DNA of 64,000 nucleotides. Origin: Clostridium sp. Marseille-Q2269. GTDB lineage: Bacteria > Bacillota > Clostridia > Clostridiales > Clostridiaceae. This document shows, piece after piece, positions 29,428-38,626 of this stretch. Numbering within the stretch: position 1 is the stretch's first letter; each line of letters begins with the position of its first letter. The notes under the pieces are model-generated. The model made no database searches and was not told where the DNA came from. It saw only the letters and a list, made by a program, of their open reading frames with translations. The DNA is taken from NCBI RefSeq assembly GCF_943736985.1, contig NZ_CALSFS010000015.1, forward strand, positions 27,940 through 91,939, in the 5' to 3' direction. The position numbers and the translations under genes are program-made.

Positions 29428-30813
29428 ATGAAGGAATTTGATACTATAGCTGCCATAGCAACACCACTGGGAGAAGGTGGTATATCTATAATAAGAGTAT
29501 CAGGGGATAAGGCATTAGATATAGTTAGTAGTATATTTAATGGGAAAAATGACAGACATTTAAATGATATAAAACCGTATACTATAAGATATGGATTTAT
29601 AATTGAAAAAGAGAGTAAAGATATAATAGATGAAGTATTAGTAAGTTATATGAAAGGACCTAGAAGTTTCACAGCGGAAGATACTTTAGAAATTAATTGT
29701 CATGGAGGAGTAATCCCAACTAAAAACATTTTAAAAGAATTAATTAAATGTGGAGCAAGACTTGCAGAGCCAGGTGAATTTACTAAAAGAGCTTTTTTAA
29801 ATGGAAGAATAGATTTAAGTCAGGCAGAGGCTGTTATAGACATAATAAGATCAAAGACAGATCTTTCTATGAAATCTGCATTAAAACAAGTGGAAGGAAC
29901 TCTTTCAAATAAAATAAATTCTATAAGAAACAGAATGATTAAAATTATAGCACATATAGAGGCTACTGTAGATTATCCTGAAGATGATTTAGAAGAAATA
30001 ACAGGGAAAAAAATCAAGATAGATTTAAATGGAATAATAGAAGAAATAGATAATTTGATAAGTGCCTCAGAAGAAGGTAAAATATTAAGAGAAGGGTTAA
30101 ATACTGTAATAGTAGGAAAGCCTAATGTAGGAAAATCTTCTTTATTAAATGCTTTAATTAACGAAAATAAAGCTATAGTTACAGAAATACCAGGTACTAC
30201 AAGAGATGTTATAGAAGAATACATAAATATTGATGGGATACCAGTAAAAATAGTAGATACGGCAGGAATAAGAGAAACGGAAGATGTGGTAGAAAAAATT
30301 GGTGTAGAAAAATCAAAAGAAAAGATAAATGAAGCAGATTTAGTTATATTTATGTTGGATTTAAGTAGAAAAATAGATGAAGAAGATATTGAAATAATGA
30401 ATTTTATAAAGAATAAGAAATATGTAATTTTATTAAATAAATTAGATTTAAATGAAGATTTAAATGTAGAAAATGATTTTATAGAAGGATTAGATTCTAA
30501 GTATATAATAAAAACATCAGTTAAAAATAATTCAGGATTAAAAGAGTTAAAAGAAAGCATAAAGGATCTTTTCTTTAGTGGAGAAATAAAGTCTGATGAA
30601 CTTATAGTAACAAATGCTAGGCATCAAGAGGCTTTAATAAGAGCTAAAGAATCTTGTCTTCAGGCAATAGAAATTTTAGCAGATGAAATATCCATAGATT
30701 TAGCATCTATAGATATTAGAAATGCATGGAAATATCTTGGAGAAATTACTGGTGAAACTTTAGATGAGAACATTATAGATAAAATATTTTCTGAATTTTG
30801 TTTAGGAAAGTAG
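29428..30813 (+). CDS. mnmE: tRNA uridine-5-carboxymethylaminomethyl synthesis GTPase MnmE
   Basis: 461 aa. With MnmG it makes cmnm5U34 in tRNAs reading purine-ending codons. The N-terminal tetrahydrofolate-binding domain has [19 protein letters not shown]. The central GTPase domain has G1 [10 protein letters not shown]3 DTAG and the NKLD base-recognition motif. The C-terminus ends CLGK, whose cysteine is the family's conserved residue. GAGGTGAT precedes the ATG. It overlaps or abuts mnmG, the obligate partner. Confidence 0.97.
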   Translation: MKEFDTIAAIATPLGEGGISIIRVSGDKALDIVSSIFNGKNDRHLNDIKPYTIRYGFIIEKESKDIIDEVLVSYMKGPRSFTAEDTLEINCHGGVIPTKNILKELIKCGARLAEPGEFTKRAFLNGRIDLSQAEAVIDIIRSKTDLSMKSALKQVEGTLSNKINSIRNRMIKIIAHIEATVDYPEDDLEEITGKKIKIDLNGIIEEIDNLISASEEGKILREGLNTVIVGKPNVGKSSLLNALINENKAIVTEIPGTTRDVIEEYINIDGIPVKIVDTAGIRETEDVVEKIGVEKSKEKINEADLVIFMLDLSRKIDEEDIEIMNFIKNKKYVILLNKLDLNEDLNVENDFIEGLDSKYIIKTSVKNNSGLKELKESIKDLFFSGEIKSDELIVTNARHQEALIRAKESCLQAIEILADEISIDLASIDIRNAWKYLGEITGETLDENIIDKIFSEFCLGK

Positions 30814-30821
30814 GTAGTTAT

Positions 30822-32699
30822 ATGAAATATTTAGCTGGAGATTTTGATGTAGTAGTTATTGGGGCAGGTCATGCAGGGTGCGAAGCAGCATTAGCTTCTG
30901 CAAGAATGGGATGCAATACATTAATATGTACTATGAACTTAGATAGTATTGCTCTTATGGCTTGTAATCCTAATATAGGTGGAACAGCAAAGGGACATTT
31001 AGTAAGAGAAATAGATGCTCTAGGTGGTGAAATGGGAATAAATATAGACCATACATTTATACAATCTAGAATGCTTAATACTTCTAAGGGGCCAGCAGTC
31101 CATTCATTAAGAGCTCAAGCAGATAAGAAAAGATATAGTGAAAGGATGAAACATTTATTAGAGAAACAAGAGAATCTTACATTAAGACAATTAGAAGTTA
31201 TAAAAATAGATGTAGAAAATGATAAAGTTAAAGGCATTTTAACAAAAAATGGTGCATATTTTACTACAAAATCAATAATATTGTGTACTGGAACTTATTT
31301 AAAGGGTAAAATAATAATAGGAGATATAATATATAGTAGCGGACCAAGTGGATTATATCCAGCCAATGATTTATCTCAAAGTTTGTTAGATTTAGGAATA
31401 AATCTTAGAAGGTTTAAAACAGGAACTCCTGCAAGAATAAATAAAATGTCAGTAGATTTTTCTAAAATGATAGAGCAACAAGGGGATGAAAAGATAGTTC
31501 CTTTTTCCTTTATACATGATAAGTTAGAGAAAGATCAGATTTCTTGCTACTTAACTTATACTTCAGAAGAAACTCATAAAATAATACATGAAAATATACA
31601 TAGATCTCCATTGTATAATGGATCAATAGAAGGTGTAGGTCCAAGATATTGCCCATCTATTGAAGATAAGATTGTTAGATTTCCAGATAAGGATAAACAT
31701 CAAATATTTATAGAACCTGAAGGTGAAAATACAGAAGAATTATATGTTGGGGGAATGTCTAGTTCATTACCAGAAGATGTTCAGATAAAGATGTATAGAA
31801 GTGTTCCAGGTTTAGAAAATGCAGAAATATTAAGGACTGCTTATGCCATAGAATATGATTGTATTGATCCTCAACAATTAAATTTAACTTTAGAATTTAA
31901 AAATATAAAAGGTCTATATGGAGCAGGTCAGTTTAATGGAAGTTCAGGTTATGAAGAAGCAGCAGCTCAAGGACTTATAGCTGGTATTAATGCTGTGTTA
32001 AAAATAAAAGAAAAAGAATCATTGATATTAAAGAGATCTGATGCTTATATAGGTGTACTTATAGATGATCTAATAACCAAGGGAACCAATGAGCCTTATA
32101 GAATGATGACATCAAGAGCAGAATACAGGCTGTTATTAAGACAAGATAATGCAGATTTAAGATTAACAGAAATAGGATATAAAATTGGACTTGTAAAAGA
32201 ACATAGATATAATAAATTTTTAAATAGAAGAAAAAATATAGAAAATGAAATAGATAGATTAAGAAATATACAAATAACAGGGAAAAAAGAAGTAAATGAA
32301 TTTTTATTGGCAAAGGATTCAGTTGAATTAAGAAAGCCTATTAGTTTATATGAATTAATAAAAAGACCAGAATTAGACTATTTTAAAGTTGAAGATCTAG
32401 ATATTGAAAGACCCAATTTAAGTGAAGATGAAAAAGAAGAAGTAAATATAATTGCAAAATATGAAGGCTATATAAATAAGCAGCTAGAACAAGTGGAGCA
32501 ATTTAAAAAGTATGAAGATAGATTAATACCAAAGGATATAAAATATTCAGATATAAAAGGACTAAGATTAGAGGCTATTCAGAAATTAGAAAAAATAAAT
32601 CCTATAAATATAGGGCAGGCTTCTAGAATTTCAGGTGTATCACCGGCAGATATATCAGTACTACTTATATATATGGAAAGAAAAAATAGAGAGAACTAA
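30822..32699 (+). CDS. mnmG: tRNA uridine-5-carboxymethylaminomethyl synthesis enzyme MnmG (GidA)
   Basis: 625 aa. FAD-dependent partner of MnmE. The dinucleotide-binding motif is [19 protein letters not shown] at about residues 11-29. Signature blocks include [31 protein letters not shown] and [11 protein letters not shown]-like [16 protein letters not shown]. The C-terminal helical domain is intact, ending [18 protein letters not shown]. The frame opens upstream at a TTG inside mnmE (30798), but AGGTAG precedes the ATG at 30822, which gives [19 protein letters not shown]; this start is preferred. Confidence 0.97.
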   Translation: MKYLAGDFDVVVIGAGHAGCEAALASARMGCNTLICTMNLDSIALMACNPNIGGTAKGHLVREIDALGGEMGINIDHTFIQSRMLNTSKGPAVHSLRAQADKKRYSERMKHLLEKQENLTLRQLEVIKIDVENDKVKGILTKNGAYFTTKSIILCTGTYLKGKIIIGDIIYSSGPSGLYPANDLSQSLLDLGINLRRFKTGTPARINKMSVDFSKMIEQQGDEKIVPFSFIHDKLEKDQISCYLTYTSEETHKIIHENIHRSPLYNGSIEGVGPRYCPSIEDKIVRFPDKDKHQIFIEPEGENTEELYVGGMSSSLPEDVQIKMYRSVPGLENAEILRTAYAIEYDCIDPQQLNLTLEFKNIKGLYGAGQFNGSSGYEEAAAQGLIAGINAVLKIKEKESLILKRSDAYIGVLIDDLITKGTNEPYRMMTSRAEYRLLLRQDNADLRLTEIGYKIGLVKEHRYNKFLNRRKNIENEIDRLRNIQITGKKEVNEFLLAKDSVELRKPISLYELIKRPELDYFKVEDLDIERPNLSEDEKEEVNIIAKYEGYINKQLEQVEQFKKYEDRLIPKDIKYSDIKGLRLEAIQKLEKINPINIGQASRISGVSPADISVLLIYMERKNREN

Positions 32700-32722
32700 A
32701 AAATCTTTGTGGAGGTTTTTAA

Positions 32723-33442
32723 ATGGAATTTTTCAATATACTACAATCAGCATGTAATGATGTTAATTTAGAATTTGATGAGAAAAAATACAATCAATTC
32801 ATGAGCTATAAAAATCTAATACAGGAATGGAATAAAAAAATAAATTTAACAGCTATTGTTGAAGATGAAAAAATAATAAAGAAACATTTTATAGATTGTA
32901 TAAAAATATTTAAAGCTACTCCTATAGCTGGGGCTAAAAGGTTAATAGATATAGGAACAGGAGCAGGATTTCCAGGTATACCTATAAAAGTATTAAAAGA
33001 GGATATAGAAGTAACCTTATTAGATTCTCTACAAAAGAGAATAAATTTTTTAAATATAGTAATAGGTGATCTAAAATTAAAAAATATACACTGTTTACAT
33101 GGAAGAGCGGAAGATTATTCCCAGGATGTTGAGTATAGACAGTCTTATGATATAGTAACATCTAGAGCAGTGGCTAATTTAGCAGTTTTAAGCGAATTCT
33201 GTATTCCCTTTGCAAAAAAAGGAGGTTATTTTGTAGCAATGAAAGGACCTTCTGTAGAAGAGGAAATAACAGCAGCCACAAAAGCTATAGAAATTTTAGG
33301 TGGAAAACTAGAGGATATAATAAAAATAGATATAGAAGATACAGATCTAAAACACAATTTAGTTATTATAAAAAAAGTAAAAGAAACTAGTAAAAAATAC
33401 CCTAGAAAACCAGGTATAATAAAAAAGAATCCTCTAAAATAA
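32723..33442 (+). CDS. rsmG: 16S rRNA (guanine-N7) methyltransferase RsmG
   Basis: 239 aa. Class I SAM methyltransferase forming m7G at the position equivalent to 527 of 16S rRNA. The SAM motif [16 protein letters not shown] (about residues 73-88), motif II region [14 protein letters not shown] and the [10 protein letters not shown] segment are all intact. GTGGAGG precedes the ATG. It follows mnmG in the conserved order mnmE-mnmG-rsmG-noc. The short basic tail ([16 protein letters not shown]) is typical. Confidence 0.97.
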   Translation: MEFFNILQSACNDVNLEFDEKKYNQFMSYKNLIQEWNKKINLTAIVEDEKIIKKHFIDCIKIFKATPIAGAKRLIDIGTGAGFPGIPIKVLKEDIEVTLLDSLQKRINFLNIVIGDLKLKNIHCLHGRAEDYSQDVEYRQSYDIVTSRAVANLAVLSEFCIPFAKKGGYFVAMKGPSVEEEITAATKAIEILGGKLEDIIKIDIEDTDLKHNLVIIKKVKETSKKYPRKPGIIKKNPLK

Positions 33443-33541
33443 ATGTAATAATTTGCAACTTAAAAGTAATAAAAAAAAAGAGGAAATTTATATTTAAAGA
33501 AGAAATGTAAATAATAGGAAGAGAATAAGAGGGATGGTAGT

Positions 33542-34321
33542 ATGCAAAAAAATATTAATTATATTTCCACTGAAAAAATTATTCCCAATTTATATCAACC
33601 TAGAAAATATTTTAATGAAGAAAGCATAGAAGAATTAGCTCAATCAATAAAAGTATATGGTATAATTCAACCTTTATCTGTGAGACAGATAAAAGACGGT
33701 GAATATGAATTGGTTGCTGGAGAAAGAAGATTAAGAGCTGCTAAAAAGTTGGGGCTAAATGAAGTACCAGCAGTTATTATAGACGTTACAGATAAGGATT
33801 CTGCAGCAATAGCATTATTAGAAAATCTACAAAGAGAAGATTTAAATTGTTTTGAAGAAGCAGAAGCTTATCATAATTTAATACAAGAGCATTTTTATAC
33901 TCAAGACAAATTATCAGAAGTAATTGGAAAAAAACAGTCTACTATAGCTAATAAAATGAGATTATTAAAGTTATCTAAAGAAGTTAGAGAAAAAATATTA
34001 GAAAATAATTTAACAGAAAGGCATGGAAGAGCTCTGTTAAAAATTAATGATGAAGATAGACAGCTAAAGATACTAGCTATTGTTATAGAAAAAAAATTAA
34101 ATGTGAAAAACACAGAAGAGTTAATAGAAAAAGAATTGTGCAATGAAAGTGATAAAAATTTAGCTTCTGATGGTAAAAAAAGAATAAAAGGAATTTTTTC
34201 GCCAGTGGTTTACGTTAATACAGTAAAGCAAGTATTTGATAAATATGGTGTTAAAGCTAAGTATAGATCTAAAGATCTAGATGATAAAATTCAGATAACA
34301 ATAACAATACCTAAAAAATAG
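33542..34321 (+). CDS. noc: ParB-family nucleoid occlusion protein Noc-like
   Basis: 259 aa. The CTP-binding ParB N-domain has VAGERRLRAAKKLG (GERR box) and LLENLQREDLNC (ENxQR box). The helix-turn-helix GKKQSTIANKMRLLKL matches Noc (GKSQSTIANKLRLL-type) better than Spo0J. Position between rsmG and the parA/parB pair also fits noc. In B. subtilis, Noc binds its own sites and blocks division over the nucleoid through an N-terminal amphipathic membrane anchor. Here the protein begins directly with NYISTEKIIPNLYQPRK, so that anchor appears to be missing. It could therefore be a second ParB-like CTPase rather than a true membrane-active Noc. GAGGGATGG precedes the ATG. Confidence 0.85.
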   Translation: MQKNINYISTEKIIPNLYQPRKYFNEESIEELAQSIKVYGIIQPLSVRQIKDGEYELVAGERRLRAAKKLGLNEVPAVIIDVTDKDSAAIALLENLQREDLNCFEEAEAYHNLIQEHFYTQDKLSEVIGKKQSTIANKMRLLKLSKEVREKILENNLTERHGRALLKINDEDRQLKILAIVIEKKLNVKNTEELIEKELCNESDKNLASDGKKRIKGIFSPVVYVNTVKQVFDKYGVKAKYRSKDLDDKIQITITIPKK

Positions 34322-34322
34322 T

Positions 34323-34352
34323 AGATGTTTCACGTGAAACATCTATTTTTTT
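34323..34352. promoter_or_regulatory. parS site 1, merged with a terminator-like palindrome
   Basis: The 16-nt parS TGTTTCACGTGAAACA is at 34326-34341, flanked to make a 22-bp perfect palindrome AGATGTTTCAC/GTGAAACATCT, followed by a T-rich run. It starts 2 nt after the noc stop. ParB and its CTP clamp load here. The same DNA may also act as a weak noc terminator. Confidence 0.92.
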
Positions 34353-34448
34353 TATTAAATTTTAATAAAGTCTCCTAAAAGCCTTTAATTATTATACTTT
34401 AAATTATATAATTAAATGTATAATAACAATTAATTAGGTGGTGAGGAA

Positions 34449-35213
34449 GTGAAAGTAATATCTATTTTTAATCAAAAAGGTGGTGTAGGGAAAACTACAA
34501 CCAGTATAAATCTATGTTCTTGTTTAGCTATGAATGGATATAAAATATTAAGCATAGACATAGATCCCCAAGGAAATACTACCAGTGGAATGGGATTAGA
34601 TAAAAATAGTCTAGAATTATCAGTATATGATATTTTAACCTCTGATGAAATAGGAATAAAAGAGGTTATAAAACAAAGTGAGCTTATAAGTAATCTTTAT
34701 ATTTTACCTTCAACTATGTCTTTAGCTGGTGCTGAAATAGAACTAATAGATAAATTAGACAGAGAAAGAATTCTTTTAAATAAATTAAAGGAAATAGAAG
34801 AAGATTTCGATTATGTATTTATTGACTGCCCACCGTCATTAGGATTATTAACAATTAATGCACTTGCAGCTTCTAATAGTGTTTTAATTCCTATACAATG
34901 TGAATTTTATTCATTAGAAGGAGTGGGACAATTAGTAAATACTATTGAATTGGTACAGAAATCACTTAATTCTGATTTGGAAGTTGAAGGTGTAATATTA
35001 TCTATGTATGATATTAGAACTAGATTATGTAATGAAGTAGCAGACGAAGTAAAAAAATATTTTAACGATAAAGTATATAAGACAACTATACCTAGGAATG
35101 TAAGATTGGCAGAAGCACCTAGTTTCGGATTACCAATAATATTATATGATTCTAAATGTAGAGGTGCACAGGCATACAATAAATTAAGTAAAGAATTTAT
35201 AGACAAACAATAA
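34449..35213 (+). CDS. parA: Chromosome-partitioning ATPase ParA (Soj)
   Basis: 254 aa. Deviant Walker A KGGVGKTTTSINL (about residues 10-22), Walker A' region IDIDPQGNTTSGMG and Walker B FIDCPPSLGLL define the ParA/MinD class. In spore formers Soj regulates DnaA and, with Spo0J, segregates origins. GTG start at 34449 with TTAGGTGGTGAGG upstream. parB follows after 9 nt. Confidence 0.97.
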   Translation: MKVISIFNQKGGVGKTTTSINLCSCLAMNGYKILSIDIDPQGNTTSGMGLDKNSLELSVYDILTSDEIGIKEVIKQSELISNLYILPSTMSLAGAEIELIDKLDRERILLNKLKEIEEDFDYVFIDCPPSLGLLTINALAASNSVLIPIQCEFYSLEGVGQLVNTIELVQKSLNSDLEVEGVILSMYDIRTRLCNEVADEVKKYFNDKVYKTTIPRNVRLAEAPSFGLPIILYDSKCRGAQAYNKLSKEFIDKQ

Positions 35214-35222
35214 AAGGAGGAT

Positions 35223-36074
35223 ATGATGTTGAATAAAAAGTCAGCATTAGGAAAGGGATTGGGAGCACTAATTCCTGAAAGATCCCAAGAAAATAAAGAT
35301 AATATAAATACAATATCTATAAACTTAATAAAGCCTAACAATGAACAACCTAGAAAACATTTTGATGAAGAAAAAATAGCATATTTAGCTCAATCTATAA
35401 AAGAACACGGCATTATTCAACCATTAGTTTTAAAAAAAGAAGGAAATGTATATACTATAGTAGCGGGTGAAAGAAGATGGAGAGCTGCTAAATTAGTAGG
35501 TATAAAAAAAATACCAGCTGTAGTTATGGATTTGGATGACAGAAGTGTATTAGAAATATCCTTAATAGAAAATATACAAAGACAAGATCTAAATTGCATA
35601 GAAGAAGCTCAAGCTTATAAAAATTTAATAGATGAATTTAAAATAACTCAAGAAACTTTAAGTGTAAGAATAGGAAAATCTAGAACAGCTATTGCTAATT
35701 GTATGAGATTGTTAGCATTAGATAATAGAGTTCAGCAATATTTAATTGATGGTGTCATAACAGAAGGACATGGAAGAGCCTTATTAGCTCTAAAAGACAA
35801 AGATTTTCAATATAAATTATCACAAACAATAATTGATGAAAATCTAAGTGTTAGAGAAGTAGAAAAGCTAATAAAAAACATATACAAAGATAAAAATAAT
35901 AAAGACACAAAAAATAATGACATTCTTCCCTACTATAAAGATGTACAAAGTAAGTTAGAAAGCCTATTTAATACAAAGGTTAATCTACAAAATAATAAAA
36001 ATAAAGGTAAAATAGAAATAGAATATTACTCAGAAGATGATTTGCAAAGAATATTAGATATACTAAAATTATAA
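35223..36074 (+). CDS. parB: Chromosome-partitioning protein ParB (Spo0J)
   Basis: 283 aa. The N-terminal KSALGKGLGALIP motif stimulates ParA ATPase. The CTP-binding boxes VAGERRWRAAKLVG and LIENIQRQDLNC are intact. The helix-turn-helix GKSRTAIANCMRLL is of the Spo0J type and should bind the two parS sites present here. The C-terminal dimerisation domain is present. AAAGGAGG lies before the ATG pair at 35223-35228. The gene ends 2 nt before a second parS site. Confidence 0.97.
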   Translation: MMLNKKSALGKGLGALIPERSQENKDNINTISINLIKPNNEQPRKHFDEEKIAYLAQSIKEHGIIQPLVLKKEGNVYTIVAGERRWRAAKLVGIKKIPAVVMDLDDRSVLEISLIENIQRQDLNCIEEAQAYKNLIDEFKITQETLSVRIGKSRTAIANCMRLLALDNRVQQYLIDGVITEGHGRALLALKDKDFQYKLSQTIIDENLSVREVEKLIKNIYKDKNNKDTKNNDILPYYKDVQSKLESLFNTKVNLQNNKNKGKIEIEYYSEDDLQRILDILKL

Positions 36075-36076
36075 GA

Positions 36077-36092
36077 TGTTTCACGTGAAACA
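36077..36092. promoter_or_regulatory. parS site 2
   Basis: A second perfect TGTTTCACGTGAAACA, in the gap between parB and the DUF4446 gene. Two identical parS sites 1.75 kb apart, about 8 to 10 kb from oriC, form the centromere-like region. Confidence 0.95.
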
Positions 36093-36111
36093 TTGACGGA
36101 GGAGATAAATT

Positions 36112-36621
36112 ATGATAAATGTAATAGAATTTATAAATGCAAATTCAGCTTTTATAATTATAGGATTAGCAGCAATAATAATTTTATTATTTATAATTCT
36201 TATAACTACTATAGTTTCTTTAAAAAAGTTAAAAAGAAGTTATAATAGAATGATGAGGGGAAGAGGCAATCAAAGTATTGAGGAATTAATAAATGATTAT
36301 CTAGATAAGGTAGATAAAGCTAAAGAAGAAACAGAATATGTGAAAGAGATATATAGTACATTAGACAAAAGAGTTAAAGCATGTATACAAAAGGTAGCTA
36401 TAGTTAGATATAGAGCTTTTGATGATGTAGGAAGTGACCTAAGTTATTCAATAGCATTTTTAGATAATGATAACAGTGGAGTAATATTAACAAGCATATT
36501 TGGACGTAATGAAAGTACTACATATGCTAAACCTATAGACAAAGGTATATCAAGATATGATTTATCAGATGAAGAAAAGCAAGCATTAGAAAATTGTATA
36601 AATAATGTTAATGAAAATTAG
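36112..36621 (+). CDS. DUF4446 family membrane-anchored protein
   Basis: 169 aa. The N-terminal transmembrane helix (FIIIGLAAIIILLFIILITTIVSL, about residues 14-37) is followed by a coiled segment and a globular domain (VRYRAFDDVGSDLSYSIAFL, then SGVILTSIFGRNESTTYAKPI). This pattern is DUF4446, found next to parB in many clostridia. Function unknown. Its place beside parAB could mean a link to segregation, but no motif supports more. GGAGGAG precedes the ATG. Confidence 0.88.
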   Translation: MINVIEFINANSAFIIIGLAAIIILLFIILITTIVSLKKLKRSYNRMMRGRGNQSIEELINDYLDKVDKAKEETEYVKEIYSTLDKRVKACIQKVAIVRYRAFDDVGSDLSYSIAFLDNDNSGVILTSIFGRNESTTYAKPIDKGISRYDLSDEEKQALENCINNVNEN

Positions 36622-36624
36622 AAT

Positions 36625-36669
36625 AAAACCTCCTTTTATGAAGAATAATATTTCATAAAGGGAGGTTTT
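36625..36669 (+). terminator. Terminator whose 3' arm contains the next gene's Shine-Dalgarno
   Basis: Stem of about 18 bp (36625-36642 with 36651-36669). The right arm holds GGAGG (36661-36665) and ends in TTTT, just 7 nt from the ATG of the YkuS-like gene. Folding would both end transcription and hide that ribosome site. Confidence 0.8.
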
Positions 36670-36672
36670 ATA

Positions 36673-36918
36673 ATGAATATTTTCGTGTCAGATGCATTAC
36701 AAAATTTAAAAAATTCATTACAGAACAGGGGATATAGCACACATAGTAATAATAATTATGATGTAATTATATGTGATTTAAAAGAAGATATGCTAATAAG
36801 TACATATTTAAATAATAATAAAAGGAATACAAATATATTAATTATAGATAGTGCTGGTAAAACTATAGAGGAAATAGAAAACATATTAAATTTTAGAATG
36901 AATGATTGTATAATTTAA
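36673..36918 (+). CDS. YkuS (UPF0180) family small protein
   Basis: 81 aa. The pattern LQNLKNSLQNRGY ... DVIICDLKEDMLI ... NILIIDSAGKTIEEIENIL resembles the YkuS/UPF0180 family (short alpha/beta domain). Function unknown. The usual Cys-rich loop of YkuS is reduced here to a single Cys in IICDL. Its ribosome site is inside the preceding terminator hairpin. Its stop codon is only one base from the convergent yyaC stop, with no separate terminator between them. Confidence 0.65.
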   Translation: MNIFVSDALQNLKNSLQNRGYSTHSNNNYDVIICDLKEDMLISTYLNNNKRNTNILIIDSAGKTIEEIENILNFRMNDCII

Positions 36919-36919
36919 A

Positions 36920-37501
36920 TTAAATATTTTCTATATTAAAACTGTTTTTCTTACTTCCTAAAGTTTTTATAATAGAATGATATATTCCTTTTGAAATACA
37001 ATTTGCTAAATTCATAACAGTGTATAATCTGGTGTTTTGCAACACCATAAATTCCATAGCGCCAGAAATATTTACTACTCCATTGATACTTAGGTCGCCA
37101 ATAGCAGGAAGATTTTTATTAACTGCTGATCCAGGATAAAGGGGCTTACTGTCTATTATTATTTTCCCTATATTTTGTATACTTCCTAAACAAGCATCTA
37201 TAGCTATTATGTATGGGTTTTTATATTTAGAATTTATGATAGAGATGGTTTCCTTTAAATTTTTAGCATGAACTGGATTTTCCAGATTACCAAATAAACT
37301 AACTCTATCTCTAATTAAAAATTTAAGCTTTTCTCCTACTAAAGGTCCTAAGGAATCCCCAGTAGATCTATCAGTTCCAACACATACTATAACTATTTCT
37401 CTATTGGCTTTAAATGCATAGTATAATTCATTACATAAAATATCTCTCAAAGTAGAAATATTATTGGGTATAGAAGTATCTATAATAGTTTTACTTATCA
37501 T
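36920..37501 (-). CDS. yyaC: YyaC family spore protease-like protein (DUF1256)
   Basis: 193 aa. Related to the germination protease GPR: VCVGTDRSTGDSLGPLVG (about residues 40-57), IAIDACLGSIQNIG and PAIGDLSINGVVNISG blocks. YyaC is a sporulation protein of uncertain activity; it is not GPR itself. The ATG at 37501 has GGAGG 7 nt upstream, separated from it only by the U-tract of the ytvI terminator. This arrangement is unusual (see the hairpin entry). It reads against the fork direction of this arm. Confidence 0.92.
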   Translation of the reverse strand: MISKTIIDTSIPNNISTLRDILCNELYYAFKANREIVIVCVGTDRSTGDSLGPLVGEKLKFLIRDRVSLFGNLENPVHAKNLKETISIINSKYKNPYIIAIDACLGSIQNIGKIIIDSKPLYPGSAVNKNLPAIGDLSINGVVNISGAMEFMVLQNTRLYTVMNLANCISKGIYHSIIKTLGSKKNSFNIENI

Positions 37502-37545
37502 AAAAAAACCTCCTGTTAGGGATTATATCCACTAAAGGAGGTTTT
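37502..37545 (-). terminator. ytvI terminator overlapping the yyaC Shine-Dalgarno
   Basis: AAAACCTCC / GGAGGTTTT arms (37505-37513 with 37537-37545), with seven T immediately after on the minus strand, then the yyaC ATG. The GGAGG of yyaC is the 3' arm. The loop carries a GGATATAATC box (37530-37521) with GTATA 14 nt upstream, close to the sigma-F style consensus. Confidence 0.78.
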
Positions 37546-37558
37546 ATACATATTGTAA

Positions 37559-38614
37559 TTATAACAACTCAACTTTCCGCAGTATGTTATAAAATACTAC
37601 AAAGAATAAACAAAAGAACATACCAGATATACCATTTGCCTTTAATCCTATAAATATTGCTGCTAGAACAGAAACAGGATGTAAGCCTAATGAAGAAGAC
37701 AAAAGCTTCGGTTCCAGAAGTTGTCTTATTATAGATACAAGTCCATAAGAAATTAATAGACCTATTCCAACAACATAATTTTTATAAATAAGAATATGTA
37801 TTAAAGCCAAAGGTACATAAATACTGCCTATACCTAATATTGGTAGAAAATCTGCTATAGCAGCTATAATACTAAGCATAATTGAATATTTGATATTGAA
37901 AATAAAAAACACTAATAGGGTTTCGAAGAAGGTTATTCCTATTAATGTTAAATAAGATAGAATATATCCGCTTAGCATTTTTTTACTTTCAGAATATATC
38001 TGAATAAATTTAGAAGATGATTCATTAGATATAATATTAGATATTCTATTATTATATTTAGTAATATCTTTAGTAAAAAAATAAGTTGATAATAATGTAA
38101 ATAGTATAAGCATTATTAAATAAGGTATTGAAGTTAGTAACCCAATAAAATAAGAAACTATTTTACTTGTAATAAGTACAATTATATTAGAAATTTTTGA
38201 AAATGAATTTCCGATAGTTTTTTCTATTGAATCAGTTATAGACGGTTGCAAATTCAAATAATATCTATATATTTTATCAACATAATTACTTATTTCTTTT
38301 TCATGAGAATATAAATAAGTTTGAGCATTTTTACCAAAATCTATCATTTCATGAACTAATGCATTTATCCCTAAGAATAACAAAGTTATTATTATAGAAA
38401 AAAATATTAATGTAACTATAAACGAAGCTAGAGAATTTTTAATTTTTAATTTTCTTATTAAATAAGTAGCAGGTTTTTTTAATAGTAATGCAAATAAAAA
38501 AGCTAAAACAAAAGGTAGAGTATAAGGTAAAGCTTTAAAAAATACTAAAAAAGTAATAGTATAAAGTACAAGAAATAATATAAATTTATCAAATTTTTCT
38601 ACAAAATTATTCAT
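37559..38614 (-). CDS. AI-2E/PerM family transporter, YtvI-like sporulation membrane protein
   Basis: 351 aa with about eight hydrophobic helices, beginning FILFLVLYTITFLVFF and including the amphipathic loop near residues 100-130. The C-terminal block IIRQLLEPKLLSSSLGLHPV is the AI-2E/PerM signature. Length and composition match the YtvI subfamily found in spore formers. The transported substrate is not known. It is probably cotranscribed with the upstream aminotransferase gene (12-nt gap). Confidence 0.85.
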   Translation of the reverse strand: MNNFVEKFDKFILFLVLYTITFLVFFKALPYTLPFVLAFLFALLLKKPATYLIRKLKIKNSLASFIVTLIFFSIIITLLFLGINALVHEMIDFGKNAQTYLYSHEKEISNYVDKIYRYYLNLQPSITDSIEKTIGNSFSKISNIIVLITSKIVSYFIGLLTSIPYLIMLILFTLLSTYFFTKDITKYNNRISNIISNESSSKFIQIYSESKKMLSGYILSYLTLIGITFFETLLVFFIFNIKYSIMLSIIAAIADFLPILGIGSIYVPLALIHILIYKNYVVGIGLLISYGLVSIIRQLLEPKLLSSSLGLHPVSVLAAIFIGLKANGISGMFFCLFFVVFYNILRKVELL

Positions 38615-38626
38615 TTATTTTATAAA

